Positions 42,989-49,113 of a stretch of 64,000 nucleotides of DNA are shown piece by piece. The stretch lies in contig NZ_PENS01000019.1 in the NCBI RefSeq assembly GCF_003144325.1, forward strand, positions 1 to 64,000, written 5' to 3'. The notes under the pieces are model-generated. The model searched no databases. It was not told where the DNA came from and worked only from the letters and a program-made list of their open reading frames with translations. Made by a program: the position numbers and the translations under genes. Each line of letters begins with the position of its first letter. Positions within the stretch are counted from its first letter, which is position 1. This DNA comes from Proteus terrae (GTDB lineage: Bacteria; Pseudomonadota; Gammaproteobacteria; Enterobacterales; Enterobacteriaceae).

Positions 42989-43234
42989 TCATTGAAGGTG
43001 TTCAAATTCTTGTTTTGCTGTTTCTCTTTTTTTATCTATCCATTCCGCTAAATCTACAATATGCACCAATCTTCCTGATTTTTGATTATCCCTGTATGTT
43101 GGAAATGGTAACTCGCCAAGGTTAGCTTTTTTATCAGCCCAAGAAGGCGATATGCTAAGGAATTTCTCAGCAACAACAGATAGAGGAATTTGAGACGTTT
43201 CATATTCAGCTAACAATAAAAATACTGTATTCAT
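42989..43234 (-). CDS. Pyocin-activator PrtN-like regulator
   Basis: An 81-residue protein starting at ATG 43234 (GGAGAG upstream). NTVFLLLAEYETSQIPLSVVAEKFLSISP, ELPFPTYRDNQKSGRLVHIVDLAEWIDKKR fits the PrtN family pattern: an N-terminal helix, a (LPxPTxR) strand and DLAxxID. PrtN activates pyocin genes in Pseudomonas after DNA damage; in temperate phages family members are often encoded near integrase. Here the last gene of the leftward arm, probably acting as an excision or transcription regulator. Confidence 0.75.
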   Translation of the reverse strand: MNTVFLLLAEYETSQIPLSVVAEKFLSISPSWADKKANLGELPFPTYRDNQKSGRLVHIVDLAEWIDKKRETAKQEFEHLQ

Positions 43235-43247
43235 ATTTTCTCTCCAC

Positions 43248-43263
43248 ACTGTCCGTACACAGT
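43248..43263. promoter_or_regulatory. Palindrome ACTGT-N6-ACAGT before the prtN-like gene
   Basis: ACTGT and ACAGT flank CCGTAC and abut the ribosome-binding site of the prtN-like gene. The spacing is 2 bp short for a LexA box, so a different regulator, perhaps PrtN-like itself, is more likely. Confidence 0.4.
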
Positions 43264-43298
43264 TTAAATAGATATTAGTTAATGATGGTGGTAATTAT

Positions 43299-43772
43299 TT
43301 ACTGATTTTTTTTATAGAACGCCATCCAATGTGTTTTATCGTTTTTCCCTACACGCTGAACGGCAGTTGGTTTTTCATTGGTTAAAGCTAATATTTGTTT
43401 AACGGATATTTGAGTTTCATTCCACTTAAACAATAAGGTTCCATTTGGCTTTAACACACGAAATGCTTCAGTAAATCCTTTTTTTAAATCTTCTTTCCAT
43501 GAATCTTTATTTAACGAACCATATTTTTTAAACATCCAACTATTTTTACCAACTCTAATTAAATGAGGTGGGTCAAATAGCACTTGATAAAATGAATTAT
43601 CTTGGAAAGGAAGATTTTTAAAATCAGAAATAATATCTGGTGTTATATTTAAAATTCTCCCGTCACATAAAATATGTTCTTCTGATCTAATATCATTAAA
43701 TAAAACACGGTCATCTTGTTTATCAAAATAAAACATGCGAGAACCACAACACATATCAAGTATTGGTTTCAT
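43299..43772 (-). CDS. SAM-dependent methyltransferase, phage
   Basis: A 157-residue class I methyltransferase. The SAM-binding motif is DMCCGSRMF (6-14) and the catalytic DPPY-like motif is FDPPHLI (66-72). EAFRVLKPNGTLLFKW is a typical post-catalytic strand. The DPP motif suggests an adenine or cytosine amino-methylase acting on DNA. No cognate restriction gene is nearby, so it is probably an orphan used against host restriction. The next gene, leftward, is the prtN-like regulator. Confidence 0.82.
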   Translation of the reverse strand: MKPILDMCCGSRMFYFDKQDDRVLFNDIRSEEHILCDGRILNITPDIISDFKNLPFQDNSFYQVLFDPPHLIRVGKNSWMFKKYGSLNKDSWKEDLKKGFTEAFRVLKPNGTLLFKWNETQISVKQILALTNEKPTAVQRVGKNDKTHWMAFYKKNQ

Positions 43773-43806
43773 CTTATCTCCAATAATTTATTCATAAAAA
43801 ATAGTA

Positions 43807-44337
43807 TTAGTGTAGAGAGTTATTAATTATATGTATTTTATTTTTGATGTAATTACATGTTAGCTCAATTTCTAATTTTTTTTCTGATAAGAATAAGTTT
43901 GAGTCTAAACTATTATTTTCTTTAATGTCGATTATTATTGAGTTATATTCACTTGTAGCATCAATTAAATCACTTATATTTCTTGTTAAGAGCAAATCAT
44001 GTGACGTTAACTTTTCATAATAAAACTTAAGGGTTGTTATATTTATTTTGAAAAATAAAAGATTGTTTGTTTTATCGTATTTTTCGATTAGAGTATTATT
44101 ATTTTCTGTATTTTTTGTTTTTTCCTCTCTAATTTTGTCTTTAATGATATCAAGCGCATTATTTACGTTATCTTTTATATTGATTAGCTCTATAGCTAAA
44201 TTTTTTTTAATTATTTTTATTTTTTTTCTTTCTCTCCTACATTGGTCAAAATAAATACAGATAGCTATAAATACACCCATTCCAGAAACCACGTTAGAAA
44301 TAATAACTACACAATCAATCCAATCTCTATTGTTCAT
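43807..44337 (-). CDS. AT-rich membrane-anchored protein, unknown
   Basis: A 176-residue protein not recognised. The N-terminus has one strong transmembrane segment (about residues 8-30, CVVIISNVVSGMGVFIAICIYF) followed by a basic patch (CRRERKKIKIIKK), so the N-terminus should be out and the rest cytoplasmic. The remainder is helical and rich in Asn, Lys and Ile. The coding sequence is much richer in A and T than neighbouring prophage genes, suggesting separate acquisition. GGAGGG precedes the ATG. Its place in the leftward arm fits lysogenic conversion or superinfection exclusion, but this is inference. Confidence 0.65.
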   Translation of the reverse strand: MNNRDWIDCVVIISNVVSGMGVFIAICIYFDQCRRERKKIKIIKKNLAIELINIKDNVNNALDIIKDKIREEKTKNTENNNTLIEKYDKTNNLLFFKINITTLKFYYEKLTSHDLLLTRNISDLIDATSEYNSIIIDIKENNSLDSNLFLSEKKLEIELTCNYIKNKIHIINNSLH

Positions 44338-44405
44338 AATCCCTCCTTAATTAAAATGGGAATCATACTCACATCTATGTGACTAATCTATTGTTACATG
44401 AGTAC

Positions 44406-44902
44406 CTAAATCACATTAATAAAATGGCGTGGATACATAAGCCCAATCGGTGCGAAAGGGATGTCATCTTCAAAATCCATTGGTGGCTGATTATTTTGGG
44501 CTTGAGGTTGAGCTGGTGGTTGGTTTTGCTGTGCCGGTTGTGAACCTACTGATTTATTAGCACCACCTAGCATCTGCATCGAACCACCAACTTTTACAAC
44601 AATTTCTGCTGTATAGCGTTTAACACCGTTATCATCCCATTCGCGTGTTTGTAGTTGGCCCTCAATATAAATTTGAGAGCCCTTACATAAATAGCCACTG
44701 GCGATATCAGCGAGTTTTCCGAATAGAACGACACGGTGCCATTCTGTTTTTCACGGTTTTCACCCGTTTGTTTATCACGCCACTTTTCTGATGTGGCCAC
44801 AGCTAAATTGGCAACAGCACCGCCAGAGGGTAGATAACGAATTTCAGGATCACGCCCTAAATTTCCAATGAGGATTACTTTGTTTACTGATCCGTTAGCC
44901 AT
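44406..44902 (-). pseudogene. ssb: Phage single-stranded DNA-binding protein, frameshifted
   Basis: Reading starts at ATG 44902 with [16 protein letters not shown] and follows SSB to about residue 53 (QTGENREK). A run of only five A (five T on the plus strand, 44747-44751) then breaks the frame; six would restore [19 protein letters not shown]. The second frame continues through a Gln/Pro linker to MDFEDDIPF and 15 more residues (to FINVI) before a stop at 44406. In frame 0 translation ends at 44594 with unrelated sequence. This is a mutation, a sequencing error or a rare slip. The start overlaps the end of the HD-hydrolase gene by 8 bases. Confidence 0.82.
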
Positions 44903-45428
44903 TTTCAGACCCCTTATAAAGCTCATTAAAGCGGAGCAGGAATACGGCTTTTGCTTGTGGTGGTGTTAGTGGGTTAACAACAAAATCACCAGTTGGGATG
45001 CCCTCAAGCATTAGCCAATTACTACCAACATCGATTTCTAAATCACGTTTTTCAGTTGCTAACATCATCACGTCAGCAAAATGAACTTCATCGGACATGC
45101 TTTCTGGTAACCCAAACTTTTTGCGGATCATCTTTTCCACGCGCAATTCAATTAATTTATATTCAGGTAATAGATTTTTAAGTGGTGACGGTAGGTCTTT
45201 GACATAAGCTTCGCTAGCATCATGAAGTAGGGCTTCCAATGCAAATTCAGGTGCAACTAAATAACTCGCATATACAGAGTGTTGAGCAACAGAATAAAAA
45301 TTATCAAGCTGCCCATTAAAACGACATTCATTAGCAAGTCCACTTGCAATATCTTGAATATCAATATCCTCGATCCGTACATCGAGGTAATTGAAGTGCT
45401 TATTTGTTGCTGTTGCAATATAAGTCAT
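44895..45428 (-). CDS. HD-domain nucleotidase, YfdR-like
   Basis: A 177-residue HD-superfamily phosphohydrolase starting at ATG 45428 with GTGTGGAGAG upstream. Metal ligands are His50 (SVAQHSVYA), His69-Asp70 ([11 protein letters not shown]) and a C-terminal Asp in [15 protein letters not shown]. It resembles YfdR of the E. coli CPS-53 prophage, a predicted 5'-nucleotidase. It may adjust nucleotide pools for phage replication. The next upstream genes are YfdQ- and YfdP-like, the same set as in CPS-53. Its end overlaps the ssb start, so translation is coupled. Confidence 0.85.
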   Translation of the reverse strand: MTYIATATNKHFNYLDVRIEDIDIQDIASGLANECRFNGQLDNFYSVAQHSVYASYLVAPEFALEALLHDASEAYVKDLPSPLKNLLPEYKLIELRVEKMIRKKFGLPESMSDEVHFADVMMLATEKRDLEIDVGSNWLMLEGIPTGDFVVNPLTPPQAKAVFLLRFNELYKGSENG

Positions 45429-45452
45429 TATTCTCTCCACACAATTCTATAA

Positions 45453-45473
45453 ATGCCACCAGATCAGTGGCAT
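45453..45473. repeat. Intercistronic hairpin between yfdQ- and yfdR-like genes
   Basis: ATGCCAC and GTGGCAT are perfect 7-base inverted repeats around a 7-base loop, in the 57-base gap upstream of the yfdR-like start. No T tract follows. Confidence 0.45.
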
Positions 45474-45485
45474 CTGTACTATTAT

Positions 45486-46313
45486 TTACGCTGAAAATTT
45501 ACCAATGAATGTTTCGATTTCACTTTCATCAAATTCATCACAAAGTAGATTGCGAAACTCTTGAGCGATTTGTTCTTCAAGGTTTTCAAGTTGAACAATA
45601 CGAAGCACTAAAACGGGAACATCACCGCCAGTAAGCACGCTATAACGCAATTTAATACTACGTTCTTTTAACTCGTCATACGGAGTGCAGGTGAACTGGA
45701 ATGCTGTTGGCATAACATCTTTGCTTCTTGCTTCAACATTTTCTAATACTGAACGTTTGGCGCTAAAATCGTGATCTTCATGTTCAGCAGAGCGTGTTGA
45801 TTCAATCGTAATACGGCGAACAGCAGAAATAGCTTGTTTGATATCTAGAACATTACCGTCAGCATCGAACGCCATTAAATAATCACGCCAGTCTTCTAAC
45901 CATTCCGCTAATTCTTTTTGACGATGTTTAACACCATCAATTTTTAATAGTGCTGCGAATGGGGCTGTTTGTTTTAATTTCACAAGAGCCGTATTATCAG
46001 CATGACCAGGCTCACCAATTGTGCCGATATTGAAAATAGTTTTGGCACTCATTTCATTGGCATCAATAAAGCAACTAACACCTTCATCAATTGCATTCTT
46101 GATTGAGTATTTAACAAAATCACTGATGCTTGTTGTTTTCATTTCACCACGGAAACGGAAGCGACCTTCTTGTAAGTTTTCTAAACTACTTACTTTAAAG
46201 TCATTAGGAAGGACAATGGCAGGGCAAAGAGACTTCTCTATTGCATCGAGACTTAATGAAGCCACCGCCATATTTTGAATTTGCGAAATAGCATTACCGT
46301 CTAATTGAGACAT
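45486..46313 (-). CDS. DUF2303 family protein, YfdQ-like
   Basis: A 275-residue protein with the DUF2303 pattern: N-terminal DGNAISQIQNMAVAS, then PNDFKVSSLENLQEGRFRFRG, and FIDANEMSAKTIFNIGTIGEPGHADNTALVKLKQTAPF. It resembles YfdQ of CPS-53. Function unknown. Always phage-borne in my experience of the family, typically beside SSB or recombination genes. AGGAGTTTATTC lies before the ATG. Confidence 0.85.
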   Translation of the reverse strand: MSQLDGNAISQIQNMAVASLSLDAIEKSLCPAIVLPNDFKVSSLENLQEGRFRFRGEMKTTSISDFVKYSIKNAIDEGVSCFIDANEMSAKTIFNIGTIGEPGHADNTALVKLKQTAPFAALLKIDGVKHRQKELAEWLEDWRDYLMAFDADGNVLDIKQAISAVRRITIESTRSAEHEDHDFSAKRSVLENVEARSKDVMPTAFQFTCTPYDELKERSIKLRYSVLTGGDVPVLVLRIVQLENLEEQIAQEFRNLLCDEFDESEIETFIGKFSA

Positions 46314-46378
46314 GAATAAACTCCTACTTATTTAAAAGCATTAAATTAAATGGATAGGTTTAATTAAAAATAAGGAAA

Positions 46379-46753
46379 CTAATTAACGGATTTTAATTTC
46401 CCGTCGGGCTGACCTTGCAAAGAAAATAATTGACCTTGATCTTCTTGCATAATTGTCAACTTACCACCTTTACCCACGTACATTGGTGTTTTGGTGGTGT
46501 CTTCTTCAGCCCGTTTTCCGCGTGGTGTTGGTGCAGAGAATTTAAGTTTATGAGTTATTTCAACTCGTTTTTCTTCCATTGAATTACTAAGGCGAGCAAT
46601 ATCTAATTCAATAGTGACCTTGCCTTTTCCACCATTATTTAAAACGCCTAAAGCCACATCATTTAAAACAGCAGAGACTTTATTTTCAAAAACGCCAGCG
46701 TCCAATTCGGAAAGAAAGTCGGGAACATTTGTCTTACGATCTTCTTGGCTCAT
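46379..46753 (-). CDS. YfdP-like phage protein, unknown
   Basis: A 124-residue protein with VPDFLSELDAGVFENKVSAVLNDVALGVLNNG, a central strand-rich part (GKVTIELDIARL, VEITHKLKFSAPTPRGKR) and MYVGKGGKLTIMQEDQGQLFSL. Fits the YfdP position and size, upstream of YfdQ and YfdR. GTGAGG precedes the ATG. Function unknown. First clear coding gene after the structured region at 46859-47150. Confidence 0.78.
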   Translation of the reverse strand: MSQEDRKTNVPDFLSELDAGVFENKVSAVLNDVALGVLNNGGKGKVTIELDIARLSNSMEEKRVEITHKLKFSAPTPRGKRAEEDTTKTPMYVGKGGKLTIMQEDQGQLFSLQGQPDGKLKSVN

Positions 46754-46858
46754 TTCTATAACCTCACGTTATCACTTCACACAATAAGAAAGGGCACTAG
46801 CGAGTTGACATAATCCTGATAAGACATTTCACAAATAATGCCAGTACCCTTGCTTATT

Positions 46859-46989
46859 GAGTTAGTTTTAGTGATTGGTGGTAGGTGCTTATCTCCTACT
46901 TACGTGACGGGATTCGAACCCACAACCCCAGCTTTATGGCCTCGCTCTACCGTTGAGCTACACGCATTCACCAATCCTAAAACTAACTC
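46859..46989 (-). ncRNA. Three-way-junction RNA element with a tRNA-like arm
   Basis: Outer stem: 46859-46880 pairs with 46969-46989 over 13 and 8 bp with one bulged base. Inside it, a hairpin GTAGG/CCTAC (46881-46885 and 46895-46899) and a tRNA-like cloverleaf (46900-46967) tile the rest with almost no unpaired linker. Orientation is inferred from the tRNA consensus, which is on the minus strand. Transcription on that strand would come from the leftward arm, placing the element in the leader of the yfdP-like gene. Either strand can form the outer stem. Not recognised as a described RNA family. Confidence 0.65.
46899..46967 (-). other. Degenerate tRNA-like cloverleaf
   Basis: Read on the minus strand: acceptor TGCGTG/CACGTA (one G-U pair), linker TA, D-stem GCTC/GAGC with loop AACGGTA, and T-arm GTGGG-TTCGAAT-CCCGT with the invariant TTCGAA loop. 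Twenty bases between D- and T-arm cannot form a 5-bp anticodon stem; at best CCA/TGG or GGC/GCT pair. The variable region is too short, and no CCA follows. It is therefore not a decoding tRNA but retains the recognition elements of one. Confidence 0.7.
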
Positions 46990-46995
46990 TATAAA

Positions 46996-47061
46996 AATGG
47001 CTGACTGAGCAGAACATTATCACCACACCCCCGTTAATGGTTTAAGACTCAGCCAGCCATT
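46996..47061 (-). terminator. Terminator-like hairpin containing a minigene
   Basis: AATGGCTGACTGAG (46996-47009) and CTCAGCCAGCCATT (47048-47061) pair over 14 bp with one G-U pair. On the minus strand the stem is followed by TTTTTATAG, giving a leftward terminator or attenuator ahead of the tRNA-like element. The large loop (38 bases) is unusual for a simple terminator. Confidence 0.6.
47049..47060 (-). other. Three-codon minigene ATG-GCT-GGC-TGA
   Basis: On the minus strand the repeated phage leader GTGTGAAGAGAAAC is followed by ATG GCT GGC TGA (Met-Ala-Gly-stop). The leader elsewhere in this prophage always precedes a real start codon. The minigene lies in the 5' arm of the terminator-like hairpin, so ribosome occupancy could decide folding. 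Lambda bar minigenes are a known precedent for translated two-codon phage minigenes. Confidence 0.45.
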
Positions 47062-47159
47062 GTTTCTCTTCACACTTCAAATATTGTGCCTGATTATTTT
47101 CCCACCTCAGGCGGTGGTGGTATTCTTGGAAGATCCGACACAACCAAGAGAATGTTAAA
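47062..47159. repeat. Two further hairpins upstream of the 164-residue gene
   Basis: GCCTGA (47088-47093) pairs with TCAGGC (47107-47112), and TCTTGG (47123-47128) pairs with CCAAGA (47144-47149). With the elements at 46859-47061 they make a continuous structured stretch of about 290 bases with no long gene. Confidence 0.5.
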
Positions 47160-47654
47160 ATGTCAGGTTTCAGCAGAGCATTACAATTAAAAATTCTGGA
47201 AATTGCAGTACAGGATTACCCTAATGCTATTCAACCCCAAAATATACCGTCAGATTTTTCTGACATTGATGATGATATTTTATTAAAAAACATTGCATAT
47301 CTTAGTGAAGAGGAAATGATAACCGGTGGAGTAATCCATGTAATGGCTGGTACATTTCCTGAACTTACACTAATAAAAGCAACTAGACATGCTATAAATC
47401 TACTTACTGAGGAAGGCAGTATATCCACCTCTCTTAAAGTAATTACAGTCAGACTACATGATGAAACATTAAATGAAATTCGTGATTTCATTACTTTAAA
47501 CGTCCCTGACCCAGAAGAAAGGAAAGGGTATTTGCAGCGCTTAAAAGAGCTTCCCGTTGACGCCACAAAACACATTGTGCTTCAACTACTGGGTAAGGGG
47601 CTGAATCAGATACCGGACGCAGTTCAGTGGCTACAAACAGTGCTCCGTTCTTAA
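47160..47654 (+). CDS. Hypothetical phage protein with winged-helix-like N-terminus
   Basis: A 164-residue protein not assigned to a named family. The N-terminal half (LQLKILEIAVQDYP, ILLKNIAYLSEEEMITGG, LIKATRHAINLLTEEG) has the helix-helix-wing look of small winged-helix phage proteins. The C-terminal half is helical (VRLHDETLNEIRDFI, KHIVLQLLGKGLNQIPDAVQWLQTVL). Weak AAGAGAA ribosome-binding site. It reads against the surrounding leftward genes, directly behind the structured region, and its 3' end overlaps the convergent 110-residue frame by 164 bases. Confidence 0.7.
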   Translation: MSGFSRALQLKILEIAVQDYPNAIQPQNIPSDFSDIDDDILLKNIAYLSEEEMITGGVIHVMAGTFPELTLIKATRHAINLLTEEGSISTSLKVITVRLHDETLNEIRDFITLNVPDPEERKGYLQRLKELPVDATKHIVLQLLGKGLNQIPDAVQWLQTVLRS

Positions 47655-47823
47655 CAAATTCAGATTCTTCACTATGTTTTACAAACTTAAGCCAACCGAC
47701 GGTTTTATGTAGTTCTAACCAAAAATCTTCATAAATATTGTCGGTTGACAGAGTTAGCGCGTTCTTATGAAAGACTAAGGCATAGATCCTGATGTTTTGT
47801 TTTTTATTAGTAGCATTACTCAC
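47491..47823 (-). CDS. Possible small phage gene, GTG start, 110 residues
   Basis: Starts at GTG 47823 after GTGTGGAGGGAAATTGGC, one of the strongest ribosome-binding sites in the prophage. The product begins MSNATNKKQNIRIYALVFHK and is not recognised. The second half of the gene is antisense to the 164-residue rightward gene. The good start argues it is real, at least in its first half; the overlap argues for caution. Confidence 0.42.
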   Translation of the reverse strand: MSNATNKKQNIRIYALVFHKNALTLSTDNIYEDFWLELHKTVGWLKFVKHSEESEFVKNGALFVATELRPVSDSAPYPVVEAQCVLWRQREALLSAANTLSFLLGQGRLK

Positions 47824-47828
47824 GCCAA

Positions 47829-47872
47829 TTTCCCTCCACACAGTTGTTTCTCTTCACACGTTCTCTTCACAC
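47829..47872 (-). repeat. Three tandem copies of the phage RBS leader
   Basis: On the minus strand GTGTGAAGAGAAC (47872-47860), GTGTGAAGAGAAA (47859-47847) and GTGTGGAGGGAAA (47841-47829) follow each other, ending at the GTG start at 47823. Single copies of the same leader precede several other genes of this prophage. Confidence 0.75.
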
Positions 47873-47879
47873 ATAAAAA

Positions 47880-48083
47880 TCATTTTCTTTGGGTCTGAAT
47901 AGCACTTTTGATTCTGTACTCGTCTATTTCATCATCCAGTTTTGATAAGTCAGCCACCAGCTCCCCACGTTTAGCATAAAGCTCAAGCAGATGATCAACA
48001 GAAGATAATTTATCTTTCATCCAAGCAACGATATCTTCATCAGTGAAATTGGCTGGCGGTATGATTACTGGTTCAGTTGTCAT
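47880..48083 (-). CDS. Small acidic phage protein with coiled coil, unknown
   Basis: 67 residues from ATG 48083 (TAGGTGA upstream); a GTG three codons earlier is also in frame. The product TTEPVIIPPANFTDEDIV continues into a helix with heptad pattern (LLELYAKRGELVADLSKLDDEIDEYRI). First gene of the leftward operon from PL, the slot where lambdoid phages often carry N-like antiterminators or small regulators. It lacks the Arg-rich motif of N proteins. Confidence 0.6.
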   Translation of the reverse strand: MTTEPVIIPPANFTDEDIVAWMKDKLSSVDHLLELYAKRGELVADLSKLDDEIDEYRIKSAIQTQRK

Positions 48084-48127
48084 TTGCTTCACCTAAGTTG
48101 TAATTAGCGCCTCATTTAAAACACCTT

Positions 48128-48180
48128 TTGGTTGTTATATTAGTTGTAAAAATGCAAAAGTCAACAACTTTATGTTGTTT
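48128..48180 (-). promoter_or_regulatory. Left operator region and PL promoter
   Basis: On the minus strand TTGACT (48164-48159), 16 bases, TAATAT (48142-48137) make a good promoter firing leftward. The region shares TTTGGTTGTTAT (48128-48139) and CTTTATGTTGTT (48168-48179) with the right operator region at 49806-49892, so both probably bind the same repressor. Confidence 0.75.
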
Positions 48181-48225
48181 GATTTGTCTTAAATAAAATT
48201 TAACTATAAGTTCAAAGGAGGATAT

Positions 48226-49113
48226 ATGAACGCTAACCCTGCATTTAACTACAAAAGAAATCGCGACAAGTTATTCGCTAATTTAATATCAATCATTGAT
48301 GGTGTTCTTTCCGACGGAGAGCTATCTGATACTGAAATTTTATATATAACTACATGGCTTAATGAGGCTCATCAAATATCCGATAACTCATTTATTCAAC
48401 TACTTAAGGATAGAATTACTCGAATTTTAGATGATGGAGTTGTAACCAAAGAAGAAAGATTAGATCTAGTTCAAACCTTAAAAAGCGTACAACAGTCAAT
48501 CATGGATATGCCTAGTGTTGACTTGTATTCAAAAGAATCAGATGTAAATTTATTAATTGGGCTTTGCAAGGGGATAATCGCAGATAAAAAGCTCAAAGTT
48601 GATGAGATAAGCTATCTCGATTGGTGGTTATCTAAGAATGGCCAGTTAAAAAAAGATTATCCTGGGAAATATCTTTATGAACTTATTCAGAGAATAAAAA
48701 AAGACGGGGTGATCAATAAAGACGAAAGTCAGCTTTTATATCAAGCTTTAGTTGATTTCTCCGGTACAGATCTTGAATACGGTGTTGTGGACGGCATGTC
48801 CTCTATATTACCCTGCGACCAATTAGATGCAGTGGAGGTCAAAAATTCATCTTTCTGTTTAACTGGTAGTTTTATATCAGGAAAAAGAGCTACTGTAGCT
48901 GAAAGAGTTAACAGCGCTGGTGGCTCAATTGTTGATAGAGTGACACAGAATACTCATTTTCTTGTAATTGGAGCTATGTCTTCTCGAGATTGGAGGTTTT
49001 CAAGTTACGGTAGAAAAATAGAAAAAGCCATCCTTGATCGTGATAGCGGAAAATCTAATGTAAAGATAATAACAGAAGAGTTGTTAATTAAATCACTACC
49101 AGCTTCTCGATGA
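48226..49113 (+). CDS. BRCT-domain protein with duplicated TerB-like repeats, in the immunity region
   Basis: 295 residues. Residues 17-88 and 107-178 are an internal duplication: each has a helix, an acidic turn (LSDGELSDTE; ADKKLKVDE), WL, then LLKDRITRILDDGVVTKEE or LIQRIKKDGVINKDE, resembling TerB-like helical domains. Residues 206-292 form a BRCT domain of the DNA-ligase type (SFCLTGSFISGKRATVAERVNSAGGSIVDRVTQNTHFLVIGA). AAAGGAGG precedes the ATG. It lies between OL and the repressor, reading rightward against the repressor and overlapping its 3' end by 18 bases. This is the slot of rex in lambda, so a role in lysogeny or exclusion is plausible but unproven. Confidence 0.85.
   Translation: MNANPAFNYKRNRDKLFANLISIIDGVLSDGELSDTEILYITTWLNEAHQISDNSFIQLLKDRITRILDDGVVTKEERLDLVQTLKSVQQSIMDMPSVDLYSKESDVNLLIGLCKGIIADKKLKVDEISYLDWWLSKNGQLKKDYPGKYLYELIQRIKKDGVINKDESQLLYQALVDFSGTDLEYGVVDGMSSILPCDQLDAVEVKNSSFCLTGSFISGKRATVAERVNSAGGSIVDRVTQNTHFLVIGAMSSRDWRFSSYGRKIEKAILDRDSGKSNVKIITEELLIKSLPASR

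Noticed and set aside
43248-43263. LexA box before the prtN-like gene
   Set aside because: CTGT and ACAG are separated by 6, not 8, bases.
46899-46967. Functional prophage tRNA gene
   Set aside because: No 5-bp anticodon stem, too short between D- and T-arm, first acceptor pair mismatched and no CCA.
46859-46989. Retron msr/msd region or a group I/II intron
   Set aside because: Inverted repeats suggested a retron, but no reverse transcriptase or intron-encoded protein is near.
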